From Cryptomeria japonica (taxonomy: Eukaryota; Streptophyta; Pinopsida; Cupressales; Cupressaceae): a stretch of DNA of 64,000 nucleotides. The translations under genes were made by a program, and so were the position numbers. The notes under the pieces are model-generated. The model ran no database searches. It was not told the DNA's origin and worked only from the letters and a program-made list of their open reading frames with translations. Shown in pieces: positions 49,018 to 60,427 of this stretch. The DNA lies in NCBI RefSeq assembly GCF_030272615.1, contig NC_081412.1:689074083-689138082 (forward strand), given 5' to 3'. Every line of letters starts with the position of its first letter. The first letter of the stretch is position 1.

Positions 49018-50400
49018 GGAGTATCAGAGAAATACTATTTCCAAGCTCAGAACTAGAACTTGAAAGCTTGGAAGTCTTGCAAGATTTTCACATATTCTAC
49101 AAGACAAAAATCACTACAACAGACACAAACTAATCAGTTTCATGGGCCAGAATAGCAATTTATACTGGATACTTCTCAAAAACCAACAAGACTAAGGAAC
49201 AGCTGTTCCAATAATTGTATATTGAAGCAGAGATCTCGAATATTGCAGAGGATATGGAGTATTTGTCACTGATTCAGAGGGACCTTGATTTGATGTCAGG
49301 TATCTATTCAGTAACTGACAATCCTATTTAATATTCAAAGGAGTCAAGTGATTGGAAATGAAAGGAAGACAACTGTAAGAGGGCAGTTTGAGAATTCATA
49401 GATGAAGGGATGTAATGGACTATGGAGAGCCTCCTTTCTGGTCTGTGAAGACTTGAGGCTTGAATTCCTACAAGTACTGATTATTTAAGATTAGGTGTAT
49501 TATAGATTAAATTCAAATGTTTGATCAACAGCTCCTATGGTTTGAAACTACAGTAATCTGTATGATCTTGTATCCAATGATCAGTGCTAAAATTCAGCAC
49601 TATATCGCTGAAGATCAGATGTTTTCTGTTTTCTTTAATTCTAGTATGTCCCCCAAAATACTACAAACTAAAAAAAAACAAAAAAAACAAGTAAATCTGT
49701 CTAGTTTATTTGAAAAAAAATCATGGGAAGAATCACCCATGTTCAAACCATAAAATGGGTGGTGGTGGTTCTCCTATTTTGTAGGCTGTGAAAGGCTTTG
49801 TGGGCTTGATTTTCTTAAAATGTAGCTTTCACTGGGTCTATCTGAAGCAATCTCATTAGGTTGCATTAAGTGCACGAGTGACTCCATTGAACAGAAGAAT
49901 TGATGGGTAAACTATTTTTTTCCTTGCAAATGGCCCAGTCAAACTTACAATTTGTTTCCTTTCTAAGGTTTTATATCAGATCTATAGACACGTACACGGG
50001 TTTCAGATTGTTTTTTTTTTAATTTTTAAATCAAGAGTGAAAAGTATTTATTCAATTAAAGTGTCACTATTTGATTTTTAATGGTTGGGTTACAAACAAG
50101 ATCAGTTTATATGTTTTCAATAAATTATTATGTAGGGTTTGGATAGTGAAGTAAGGAGGTAAATGTATCCCTATTCACCCACCCAAATGTATTATAATAA
50201 GGAAAAATAATAGAAAGTTTTGTTCAAGAATCATTTTAAGATTCTTTTATTTAATTTTGATTCAAATTTAATACTTATAAGTAAACAATAAACTCAATCA
50301 TCATTAGCATATCGATTTATTAAAAAAGATGTTTACAAATATTTAAAACTTATTTAATATATGTTTCTTGAATCTTCTCTAACATTAAAATAGGCTTCTT
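49018..50400. other. NPF upstream region and intergenic DNA
   Basis: Contains the presumed 5' UTR and promoter of the NPF gene. No clear TATA box or first non-coding exon could be fixed. No ORF of substance. Confidence 0.4.
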
Positions 50401-50404
50401 TAAT

Positions 50405-50640
50405 ATGTGTTGGTTAAGTGGTGGGGGTGTTGTGCCTTTGCTAATCTAATGTGCTCACAGGTTTGAGCCTCAGCATTTATATAAGGAAATGAGGTCCCCA
50501 ATTTGTGAACTTACTGGTTCATAGCTCTTACTGATCGAATGTGCCCTCAACTTTGATATAAGAAAATGGAGTCTCCCATTTATAACCTTACGAATTCATA
50601 ACTCCAGACGTATCCCAAAATCACCAATCAAATAATCCTC
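50405..50640 (+). mobile_element. tRNA-derived SINE candidate
   Basis: TGGTTAAGTGG (50411-50421) fits the RNA polymerase III A box and GGTTTGAGCCTC (50460-50471) fits the B box, ~38 bp apart as in tRNA. The body after the B box is partly duplicated: a segment from about 50446 recurs, diverged, from about 50541 (shared ATATAAGGAAATG/ATATAAGAAAATG and TTCATAGCTC/TTCATAACTC). No A-tail or target duplication is certain. Confidence 0.5.
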
Positions 50641-52669
50641 TTATTCCTTGATATAATGACTCCTTGTCCTTAAAAGAAAATTTCAATATTTTATGTAAAA
50701 GCAATATAAAATTAATGCTTCCCATGATGCATTTTGGGAGTGCACATTCTTTCCAACTAAAGTTACTCCATTTCCGTTACTATCCCCATGTGCATATGCT
50801 CATTAAAATGCCAATATATTGCCATTGCTTTATAGATAGCAGGAAAGATAGTCAAGTCAGAACTTAATTTATTATTTCATGCAAAAGAACACTTTGGTGA
50901 GCTTATCAAATTCCCCTGTATTACTCATTTTAAACAAAGATAATAAGGAAAAAGTTGGAGAACAGGAAAAAAAAAACCTTTTTCTAATTGAAGTATTACA
51001 GTTGAAAAGTCCATTCAAGAATATGATTTTTGGCCAGCCCAAACACAGCCCAAAAGCCATAAAAAAGAAAGGGAATCTGCTTTTTAAGGTCTGTGACACT
51101 TTTCCACATTTATTAGTGAGTGAATAGCTAATCAAACTTGTACTAGTAGATTCCTCTTGTCTTTTTCTATATATGTTTTTATATCCATTTCTTAAGACCT
51201 AGTCTCTGTATTTTAAAGAGAGAAGAATTTGATGAAACAATACAAGTCAATGCTTGTACTATTGTACAGAAATACAAATCAATGAATCAATACATTTTGC
51301 ATATTGTCTTAATGCTGCCATCTGTTCTCTACAATTGGATTCAAATATTTTGTGTGCTGTTCCGTATGAGTGTATTTATATGTTTGTTTGTTTTTTCTTA
51401 AATAATAAACAGCGTTAAACATTATATTAGATTATAAATACATTGTTGTTATAAAAAGTGTGCGGAATTGTATCATATTTCAATAGTTGATATTAGAATA
51501 AAAAAAAGTAACCATATTAGATGGTCACATCAATAAGCTGTTAGGGCTTTATCAAGAGGGGGGAGAGGAGGAGGATCCTTATCATTGGGTAGGTCCCAAC
51601 GATCTAGGAGAATGGGCTTCAAGCCTATGAATCTATCTTCATTAACTTTTTCTTCTTCTTGATCAAGATTTGCATAAGGAGGAGAGAGAGCAAGGTCACG
51701 GTGGGGTCGATCCCCAATCTTATGCCAATTCAAATGTTCACGATCATGTTGGGAGGTAGAAGACTAGTAATGTGATGGGGGACATCAACCATGATATAAG
51801 TGACAAGATAACACTACAAAGCATGGGGGCCCAGTTTGGAGCTATAGTTATGGTCGTGGTGATGCTCATATGAAAGGGAAGCATTCTAATTGGGAGGAGA
51901 AGGCAAGACACAAACAATAATATAAGAGACATTAGCCTAATGCTCTATGAGTGTTTACAACTAGGAAACTTCTAAAGTCACCTTATTAGCCTAGACTTGT
52001 ATTTGTAATATAATTGTTTATGTCGAATTTGAACCTATCTGTAAACTCTAATAAAGACAACCACTAAACCCTAGATCTACAAACTAATTGAACACAACTT
52101 TAGAGAATCTATCAAGCATGCAAATGCTAATGAAATCAAACAAAGTATACCTTTCATATGTCCAGTAGGCTCGTCTCCATTGTTCTCCTATCCTCCATGA
52201 TCTTTTATTTGATGGTGTTGCTCTTAGACTTGAGTTGCACTTGCACAAGAACTCAAGGAAGAACAGATGTAAGTATGGTTGCTTGATTATGGATGACAAA
52301 ATGGAAGAAGAAAACCTCTTTTATAGAAATCTCCAAGAGAATCAAGGGTTCAAATTAAGAGATTAAACGATGAATAGCCATGATCACATAGTTGAAAGAG
52401 ACTCAATAAGATTGAAGGGTAGGCAAAGATGGAGGGAGGAGATTAAGAAGTGGAAAGGTAAAAGATAAGAATGAATAAGATTAAGAGGATAAATTGAAAT
52501 TAAGATCTAATATTAAAGCGTAGGCAATTTAGAGAGACGTGTTGTCATGTGGATAAAAAGAAAAAAGAAAATTAATTAATTAACAGAAGAAATGTTAGAT
52601 CAATTAATTAAATAAAATATTTATTTAATTTAAGAGAGAGGTGGAAGGTTTAAATAAATAATAAATTTT
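50641..52669. other. Unassigned intergenic / decayed LTR-like DNA
   Basis: No gene supported. A minus-strand open stretch at 51530-51733 ends WDLPNDKDPPPLPPL. 52300-52669 is A/T-rich with ATTAATTAATTAA words similar in style to family D LTRs and is the target of the family L insertion. Confidence 0.3.
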
Positions 52670-52674
52670 TATTT

Positions 52675-53886
52675 TGTAAAGCGGAAAATCGCGATCGAAC
52701 CCTAGTTGCTCTCCCCTCTTCCAACTCCGAGGAGAGAGAAGGGAGGCTCGCTAGGGTTGATGGTTTTCACTTAGGGGAGAGACTTTACATTCAAAAGAGG
52801 GGTTGAAACCCACAAGATCCAATCCCACGCAATGCAAGATTGGATGCTAAATGAGTTTCAAGGGTTAAGACAGCAAGGCTACCCTCTTTTGTAAAGAATG
52901 TTGATAGGAAGATTAAGCTAGGAATGCATAGAAAGTGACAAAGATTCGCTTATAAACTGAGATAGGAATACAGTATGAAGCTGCGGACTTGGAATTAGCA
53001 ATAAAATGTCGATACAACGCTGTCCTGCAAATTTGAGCAAAAGTTGTCGGGACGATGGCGCCTGGCGCCATGGTCCTCCGAAAAATCCGCGAAACGAAGG
53101 GGGATTTGTTCGTCTCTGCACAAGGATTCCAGATCTTCAATTTCAGCCGCGTACCTGCAACCTACACACAGCAAAGCGAAGACGATTGGGGGGTTAGGGA
53201 TTAGGGGTTTGCCATTAGGTCAAACCCCGGTTTTGGAATTAACCAAGAAATGAGCAAGTGCTGTAAATGTAAATGACTGTAAAACAAGTACTAATACCTT
53301 GTTCTAAGGATGTTTGTATCCTTATGTGCGAAGGTATAGATGTTGTATGTTGTATGTAGTACGTGATCTCCTCTTCAATGGTTGAATCCTTGTCTTGAAT
53401 GCAACACTTAGCCTTGAATGGAGACTTGAAATGATCAATTGCTTGAAGGAATGCTTGAATGTTTGAATGCTTGAGTATAGTTTCCACGCCTTTTCCATCA
53501 TATCGAATGAAAGAGGAAAATGTAGTTTATATACTTGTCAATTAGGGCTGATAGACTGATTTTCCCGACCTTAGGCCGACCAGGAAAGTTTATTTTCCAA
53601 ATTGCAAACAAAAAGACCCGAAGTCCAAAGGAGACTGGGCCCAAAATAGGACCCAGGGACCAGGGCGCTGGGCGCCATGGTCCTGGGGGACTAGGGCGCT
53701 GGGCGCTCTGGTCCCACCTCCCGGGACAGCAGGGTGCAAGGAGGTTCAGGCCAGGGTGCTTGAAAAATGCAGTTTTCAGTGTCGTAATCAGGTTTCGGGG
53801 TCTCCATTCAGGTTGTGTGTTGCGTCGCCATCATGAAGACCGAAATGCAGTCGAAATTGCAAGTGTCGCAATTTTAGGATGCTACA
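52675..53886 (-). repeat. 3' LTR of family L element
   Basis: TGTAGCATCC...CGCTTTACA on the minus strand. TATA box 53526-53533. Contains two ~31-bp GGCGCC-rich repeat units near 53660-53725. Confidence 0.95.
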
Positions 53887-54626
53887 TTTAGCCCCCACTT
53901 TAGCGGGAGTATGTATGCTCATACTTCCGGTAAAGTACAAGGAAACAATATTGAAAGACTTTCACCACGTCAAGGAGGCAAGATACACCAAGCCCCCAAT
54001 GGACTAAGGATCTTATGACTTTGATTGACAAAGTAAAAGGGAAGATCACCAGGGAGAACCATGACTGTCAGTAGCAAGGTTCCCTCACTATGAGTCATGC
54101 AAGAAAGATATCAAAAATTTTCAAGGCAAGGCTAAATTTGCCAAGAAATTCTCAAGTATCTTGAAAAGATATGAACGGGATGTATGCCCCCCTACGTTAA
54201 AGCGATCGTACACGCCTCACTGGGGGTGATTGCTTTAAGGTAGTGATACATATAAGAAATGAGAAAGGAAAGGAGCACGTTATCGCAAAGATTTAGCCCC
54301 CAAGTGTGAGATAAGACCAAGGATAATAGACACAAAACACAAAGCACGGGGTGACTTCGCTTTCCTCGGGGTCAGTATGCTGTATGATAATTCATGTATA
54401 TCATATGTATGTATGCATAATTGTTCTTCATTCCCCAATCAAGGAAGGTCACCTAGAAGAAGGGAACACATGTGTCTTTTGAGTCAACATGAGAGAGATC
54501 GAGAGATCTCAATGCTTTGCATCGTCCTCAAGTAGACAACACTAAGGACAACAAATAGAAGAATGAGAATAACGTATAGAAGAAGTAACACAAGAGAGGA
54601 GGAGAGAATCTGCTATGCTAATGTAA
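53887..54626 (-). other. 3' non-coding region of family L with conserved stem-loops
   Basis: No ORF. The PPT abuts the LTR. An imperfect 16-bp stem (CTTTAGCGGGAGTATG with CATACTTCCGGTAAAG) spans about 53898-53936, and a second (AAAGCGATCG...GATTGCTTTAAGG) lies at about 54199-54240. Both have counterparts in the copy at 1-1567. Confidence 0.75.
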
Positions 54627-57600
54627 CTAGTCTAGCACGTCATCTACCCCCCGATCTTGCTGATCAATGTTTCGGGAAGGCAGGGAACACGCTAGAGGAG
54701 GAACATTCAACACAGCAGATGAAGCTATCACAAGATCCAAACAAGGGCTATGTTCATGTTCCAAGCCACATTGTTCTTGTCTAGGAGCTAGGATAAGTGC
54801 TTTAGAAAATTCATTAGATAAATGGTTATCAATATCAACAAGTTCATATTCACTATCAGAAGCAAGAGGAATAACATTTTCATCATGAATAACATTTTCA
54901 TCTATAGCATCATCAAGATTTATAAAAATGGGGTCTTTAATTCGCACAGGATCAAGACCATCATGCATCTTATGTTTTGGAGATTTTGGAGAAAATGGAA
55001 TAATGCTTGTTGAAGGTGTTTTTGGAGATTGCAAAGTTTGAGCTCTAAGACGACGCTTTCGCCGGCGTTCACGTGCAGAACGATTTCGTCTAGTCTTAGT
55101 AGGAAGTTGAGAAGATTGAGGAGGATGAATGTTCTCATCCTTATCACTTGGGTGTTTAGGTTGTGGTCTCTTAGGCTGAACAATAGGAGAAGAGGAAGGT
55201 CTCTTCTCTCCATAAGAGGAAGGAGGAGGAACTGCTCCATATAAATGAGGAATATTTGGTTTTGGAAGGAGACCAAGTCCATCATGACGAGGAGGGATAG
55301 GTCTACTTTTAGGAAGTTTATTAGATATAGACATAGTCACATCCATAGGGATGGGTTGGGAATCTTCTTGAGGAAAGACATTAGTTTTATCTTTCAAAGG
55401 AAGAACTTCCTTCTCAAGAACAATAGGAATATCAAGTTTAGGTGTTCTAGGTTCACTTAGAGATAGGATCATGTCTTTTTTCCACTTTTGATAAGATTTG
55501 AAAAGATGATCACTTCGCAGAGGAAGAGATTGGAATTGTTTAGGCCAAAAGTAATCAATAGGAACGCTAGAAGCTCTTTCAGCTGGTTTAAAGAGACTAT
55601 GATTGACAGTAACAACTTCACCATTATGGGGAAATTTCAAACACTTATGTATAGGAGAAGCAATAGCTTTCATGGAAGATAGCCAAGGATAGCCAAGCTT
55701 CACATGAAATTGTTCGGAAGATGGAATAATAGCAAAGTTCACATCAAGGGATTTGTTATGGACCTCAATAGGTAATGTAATAGAACCAATTGCAGGAGAA
55801 GAAAATGCATCAAATAATTTCACAACCACATTTGTTTCATCATAGATCACTTGATTCAATTGCAAAGTAAAAAGAAATTCTTCAGTAATGACATTAACCA
55901 TACAAGAAGGGTCAATAAGCACTCCACGGCAAGGTGTATTCTTGACTTTTGCAACTATGTATAAAGGACCATCAGGTGCCCTAATGGTTTCACTGGAATC
56001 AAACGTGATGGAAGGTTCTTTAGGGATTTCTTGCTGCTCTACAAAGTTAATCACATTCAGAGTCATAGACACAAGACCATCAGATGAGAGAGAGGAATCA
56101 TTAGCCTCCATTGCATTAGAGGTATGAGAAGGTAATGGATCAGTGAAAATCTGAATATTTTGGTTAGGAGGAGCTACAGATGTATTGCCTTTATCATTCA
56201 CTCCAGAAACAGAAATAGTATTATTATCAATCAAATCTTGAATTTTACCCTTTAAAGAAAAACATTTTTCAGTATCATGCCCAGGCTGACGATGAAATTG
56301 ACAAAAGGCTTTGTTATCAAAATAAGGTGAAGTAATCTTTGCAGGATCAATTTGCCTTATAGGAGGAAGAGTAAGCACATTTTGTTCCAATAACTTATTC
56401 ATAATACTATGCAATGATTCATTCAAAGGAGTATACTTTCTTTCTTTCTTGAAAAATTTAGAAATAGGAGGCACACCTGATGCTGCATTCACATTGTTGT
56501 TGATGATGTTTTCATTGAATTTGATGGAATCTCTGTTCGGTTTAAACTTCCCAAATGGTTGTTGACTGCTATCACCCTTATCACTCGGAGCCATAGGATG
56601 TGATTGTTCCATTTGACTCACAGTCAGTTGATAATTGTGAAGAGTTGCACACAACTGTTGGAAAGCAGTAAACTCAGAAAACAGAAGTTTGTCTCGAATA
56701 TCTTTTTGTAAATTAGAAATAAAGATTCTTTGAATATCATTGTCAGGCACTGGAAAAGAAATTTGAGCATACAAATGCTTATATCTACCAATGAAATCAG
56801 TCACTTTTTCTTTAACACCTTGTTTACAATGCATTAAATCAATCAAAGTAATTTTAGGACTTATATTGTTTTGAAATTGTTGAATGAAAGCATTTGCAAG
56901 TTGTTCGAAAGAAGTAATAGAATAAGAAGGCAACGAGCAATACCATTGTAGGGCTTTGTCTCTTAATGTTCTAGTGAATAGTTTTGCAAGCAACCTTGGG
57001 TCATAAGCAAAATCAGTACAAATTGTTTGAAAAGTCTTAACATGTGTTAGAGGATCTCCTTTACCATTATAAAGTTCCAAATGCGGGATTTCAACATGTT
57101 TAGGGGGAAAAGCTTGGACAATGTCAAGAGAAAGTGGGCTCGCAACATCAAATGTGGGCACACTAAACTTAGATTGATTCATAGAGGCAATTTGTTGCTG
57201 TAAAGAAGAGACAGTTTGTGCAAGATTGTTAATGGTCGCTTCAGTCGAAGAGTTCATATTAGATGTGTTAGATTGAGATGGAGGTGTTATGTTATTGAAA
57301 GAAGGTAAAGAGTAAGGTGGTGGGACTCTATGATAGTCAATTATAGGGGATGATTGGACAAGAGGAACACTACAAGGAGGAATGGAATGGTTAAATGAAT
57401 TGCCCCCTTGCGTCATGTTCATTTGTGAAGATGTAATAGGAACACTCATTGAAGGAATGAATGAAGAAGTCGGATTAAATGAAGGAAGAGGGTTGATTGA
57501 AGAAGGGGGATTGCCCCCATGACTAGTGATCACAGGAGGAATGTCTTGTGTAGAAGTAGCCATTATGTTTGATGTAAAGGTAGGTATGCTAGCAATAGAA

Positions 57601-58037
57601 GTCGTCAAAGGAATAGAATGATTGACTTGAGTAGGAGGTTGTGTATAACCTAAAGTTTCGGCACAACTCTTCATAGGCATCACATTCGAATCCACAATGT
57701 GTGCAATACCACGCAAAATATCAATTCTATTCTTATCACTTTGAAGCATACGTTTTAGACCCTCAATTAAAGGAAGAGCTTGACTATTGGGGTATTCTTG
57801 AGACATCCATTGTCGAAAATCATCAAATTGGTTATCCAATTTCGAAATTTGTTCTTCAGAAACCTCATGGAGAGCTTCTTCATCATTAGGAGGATTAGAG
57901 GACTTACCCATGTCCTCGTTAAAAAGGCTATTCAAATTAGGTTCCATCTCCTCGATAATTACACCTCGGAAAGACTTAATTCTACGGCTTCGTCTAACGG
58001 GAATAGTGTAAGTAGGGCTTATTGTTGTAAAACTCAT
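54627..58037 (-). CDS. Family L gag / protease-like polyprotein, 1,136 aa, intact
   Basis: ATG at 58037 (MSFTTISPTYT), stop at 54627. Residues ~90-330 are low-complexity Ser/Pro/Asn. About 340-475 is a Ty3/gypsy-type retrotransposon gag domain (LRDKALQWYCSLPS, W365). A zinc-knuckle variant CQFHRQPGHDTEKC (579-592, CX2HX4HX4C) is typical of Tat-like plant gypsy gags. About 690-830 has the outline of a retropepsin fold, but the expected D(S/T)G is DPS (D709), so catalysis is doubtful. Residues ~975-1000 are strongly basic (RRNRSARERRRKRR), possibly nuclear targeting or RNA binding, and the tail is acidic. Structural role (capsid-like particle) is inferred. An open frame this long suggests recent insertion or selection. 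Confidence 0.88.
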   Translation of the reverse strand: MSFTTISPTYTIPVRRSRRIKSFRGVIIEEMEPNLNSLFNEDMGKSSNPPNDEEALHEVSEEQISKLDNQFDDFRQWMSQEYPNSQALPLIEGLKRMLQSDKNRIDILRGIAHIVDSNVMPMKSCAETLGYTQPPTQVNHSIPLTTSIASIPTFTSNIMATSTQDIPPVITSHGGNPPSSINPLPSFNPTSSFIPSMSVPITSSQMNMTQGGNSFNHSIPPCSVPLVQSSPIIDYHRVPPPYSLPSFNNITPPSQSNTSNMNSSTEATINNLAQTVSSLQQQIASMNQSKFSVPTFDVASPLSLDIVQAFPPKHVEIPHLELYNGKGDPLTHVKTFQTICTDFAYDPRLLAKLFTRTLRDKALQWYCSLPSYSITSFEQLANAFIQQFQNNISPKITLIDLMHCKQGVKEKVTDFIGRYKHLYAQISFPVPDNDIQRIFISNLQKDIRDKLLFSEFTAFQQLCATLHNYQLTVSQMEQSHPMAPSDKGDSSQQPFGKFKPNRDSIKFNENIINNNVNAASGVPPISKFFKKERKYTPLNESLHSIMNKLLEQNVLTLPPIRQIDPAKITSPYFDNKAFCQFHRQPGHDTEKCFSLKGKIQDLIDNNTISVSGVNDKGNTSVAPPNQNIQIFTDPLPSHTSNAMEANDSSLSSDGLVSMTLNVINFVEQQEIPKEPSITFDSSETIRAPDGPLYIVAKVKNTPCRGVLIDPSCMVNVITEEFLFTLQLNQVIYDETNVVVKLFDAFSSPAIGSITLPIEVHNKSLDVNFAIIPSSEQFHVKLGYPWLSSMKAIASPIHKCLKFPHNGEVVTVNHSLFKPAERASSVPIDYFWPKQFQSLPLRSDHLFKSYQKWKKDMILSLSEPRTPKLDIPIVLEKEVLPLKDKTNVFPQEDSQPIPMDVTMSISNKLPKSRPIPPRHDGLGLLPKPNIPHLYGAVPPPSSYGEKRPSSSPIVQPKRPQPKHPSDKDENIHPPQSSQLPTKTRRNRSARERRRKRRLRAQTLQSPKTPSTSIIPFSPKSPKHKMHDGLDPVRIKDPIFINLDDAIDENVIHDENVIPLASDSEYELVDIDNHLSNEFSKALILAPRQEQCGLEHEHSPCLDLVIASSAVLNVPPLACSLPSRNIDQQDRGVDDVLD

Positions 58038-59188
58038 GCACTAGAGAGGGAGAGAAAATTTTGATTTTAGAGGTAGCAATTTTCAGTAAAATCAGCCAAT
58101 CTTCTGGATTTAAGCTGTTAAATGCAATCACGACAGTCTCCCGAAATTTCAGAAAAAATGTCCAGGACCGTGGTGCTCGGAGTGCAACACGGTCCTTGCA
58201 ACTTTTTTCGAAATTTGCAGGGATGAAAGGTATGATGATTTTAAAGCTAATCTGAAAAAATTGAGTGATTTTACGATCTGTAGGTAGGCCAAATTAAAGT
58301 TGCAATCTCAAAATTGAACCCTACCAAGATTGTCGAAAAATGCAAAATTTGAATTTTGAAAAAGAGAGGGAAACTGAAATTTTGAATTTTATGATTTTAG
58401 AGGGAATGTCAAGAGCAATGCAAATTTTGAAATTTAAAAATTGACTCAATTTCACGCAAAATTCAATTTTGAAAGCGGAAATTAAAGTTGTTGTAATTAA
58501 GCACTTAATTTCAAAAGTCACAAATTGTAAGAATTTGAATAAAGCACTGAAATTTTGAATGAATGCAAACACACTTTTCAGATTTAGGACAATAAGAACA
58601 CAATTTTGACACAAAATTTCAGTTTCAATGATTTTTGAATGATTAGAAGCGTTAATCCAAGCAATCCCTAGACCAACTTTGACTTTAATTTTGAAGGTGT
58701 TAAAATTGATAAGATCAGCCAAAATTCTGGATTTTAGCAGGAAAATACAGTAAGATCTAGCTCCCGAAATTTCAGAAAAAATGTCGGGGACGATGGCCCT
58801 CGGAGTGCACACGGTCCTCGCAACTTTTTTCCAAATTTTCAGGGATGAAAGATATTGTGATTTTATTGCGGAATCCAAAGTTATAGCTAATTTGGAGATG
58901 TTTTGATCAGTGAAATTGTCGGACAAAGGTTGAATCAAGAGGGTTTCAAAAATTAGGGTTTTGACACTTAACCACTTAATTTTCAAAATTAAAGCACAAA
59001 TATGAACTGATAATTTGTAATAGAAGGGCAGATCTGAAACAAGCATTAACAATTAAATATTTCACAAGTTTAATTACTAAAAAGAAATTTTAGGGTTTTT
59101 ATGCAATCACCTCTAAAATTTTGCAAAAGATCAAACATGGAAATGTAATCAATTTTTTCAGATCTAAGCATGAAAAATCAGAAAGGAT
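58038..59188 (-). other. 5' leader of family L with internal duplication
   Basis: Non-coding between PBS and gag. A ~165-180-bp segment occurs twice (58091-58255 and 58714-58892), sharing CCCGAAATTTCAGAAAAAAT, CGGAGTGCA, CACGGTCC and CAGGGATGAAAG. A minus-strand open stretch (58321-59052) is low-complexity and I do not regard it as a gene. Such leaders often hold packaging or dimerisation signals; that role is inference. Confidence 0.65.
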
Positions 59189-59207
59189 GTTCACGTCGGG
59201 TTCACCA
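59189..59207 (-). other. Primer-binding site of family L
   Basis: Minus strand TGGTGAACCCGACGTGAAC, three bases after the 5' LTR end (intervening TTT). The priming tRNA is not identified. The family D PBS at 61922 is a close variant. Confidence 0.65.
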
Positions 59208-59210
59208 AAA

Positions 59211-60422
59211 TGTAAAGCGGAAAATCGCGATCGAACCCTAGTTGCTCTCCCCTCTTCCAACTCCGAGGAGAGAGAAGGGAGGCTCGCTAGGGTTGATGGT
59301 TTTCACTTAGGGGAGAGACTTAACATTCAAAAGAGGGGTTGAAACCCACAAGATCCAATCCCACGCAATGCAAGATTGGATGCTAAATGAGTTTCAAGGG
59401 TTAAGACAGCAAGGCTACCCTCTTTTGTAAAGAATGTTGATAGGAAGATTAAGCTAGGAATGCATAGAAAGTGACAAAGATTCGCTTATAAACTGAGATA
59501 GGAATACAGTATGAAGCTGCGGACCTGGAATTAGTAGTAAAATGTTGATACGGCGCTGTCCTGCAAATTTGAGCAAAAGTTGTTGGGACGATGGCGCCCG
59601 GCGCCACGGTCCTCCGAAAAATCCGCGAAACGAAGGGGGATCTGTTCATCTCTGCACAAGGATTCCAGATCTTCAATTTCAGTCGCGTACTTGCAACCTA
59701 CACACAGAAAAGCGAAGATGATTGGGGGGTTAGGGATTAGGGGTTTGCCATTAGGTCAAACCCCGGTTTTGGAATTAACCAAGAAATGAGCAAGTGCTGT
59801 AAATGTAAATGACTGTAAAACAAGTACTAATACCTTGTTCTAAGGATGTTTGTATCCTTATGTGCGAAGGTATAGATGTTGTATGTTGTATGTAGTACGT
59901 GATCTCCTCTTCAATGGTTGAATCCTTGTCTTGAATGCAACACTTAGCCTTGAATGGAGACTTGAAATGATCAATTGCTTGAAGGAATGCTTGAATGTTT
60001 GAATGCTTGAGTATAGTTTCCACGCCTTTTCCATCATATCGAATGAAAGAGGAAAATGTAGTTTATATACTTGTCAATTAGGGCTGATAGACTGATTTTC
60101 CCGACCTTAGGCTGACCAGGAAAGTTTATTTTCCAAATTGCAAACAAAAAGACCCGAAGTCCAAAGGAGACTGGGCCCAAAATAGGACCCAGGGACTAGG
60201 GCGCTGGGCGCCCTGGTCCTGAAGGACCAGGGCGCTGGGCGCTCTGGTCCCACCTCCCGGGACAGCAGGGTGCAAGGAGGTTCAGGCCAGGGTGCTTGAA
60301 AAATGCAGTTTTCAGTGTCGTAATCAGGTTTCGAGGTCTCCATTCAGGTTGCGTGTTGCGTCGCCATCGTGAAGACCGAAATGCAGTCGAAATTGCAAGT
60401 GTCGCAATTTTAGGACGCTACA
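59211..60422 (-). repeat. 5' LTR of family L element
   Basis: Same 1,212-bp length as the 3' LTR. TATA box 60062-60069. Ends abut TSD TATTT at 60423. Confidence 0.95.
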
Positions 60423-60427
60423 TATTT

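Larger units (their letters stand above)
52670..60427 (-). mobile_element. Complete family L gag-only LTR retrotransposon, TSD TATTT
   Basis: Element 52675-60422 with TATTT at 52670-52674 and 60423-60427. LTRs of equal length (1,212 bp) lie at 59211-60422 (5') and 52675-53886 (3'). I count by eye about 26 differences, nearly all transitions, so roughly 2% divergence. PBS, leader, one long intact ORF, 3' non-coding region and PPT are all present. No RT, RNase H or integrase: a non-autonomous element of the TR-GAG / large-derivative kind. A second copy's 3' end is at 1-2827. Confidence 0.95.

Noticed and set aside
58321-59052. 243-codon minus-strand ORF upstream of the family L gag
   Set aside because: Falls in the leader and overlaps the duplicated module. 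It is low-complexity and begins with no convincing context.
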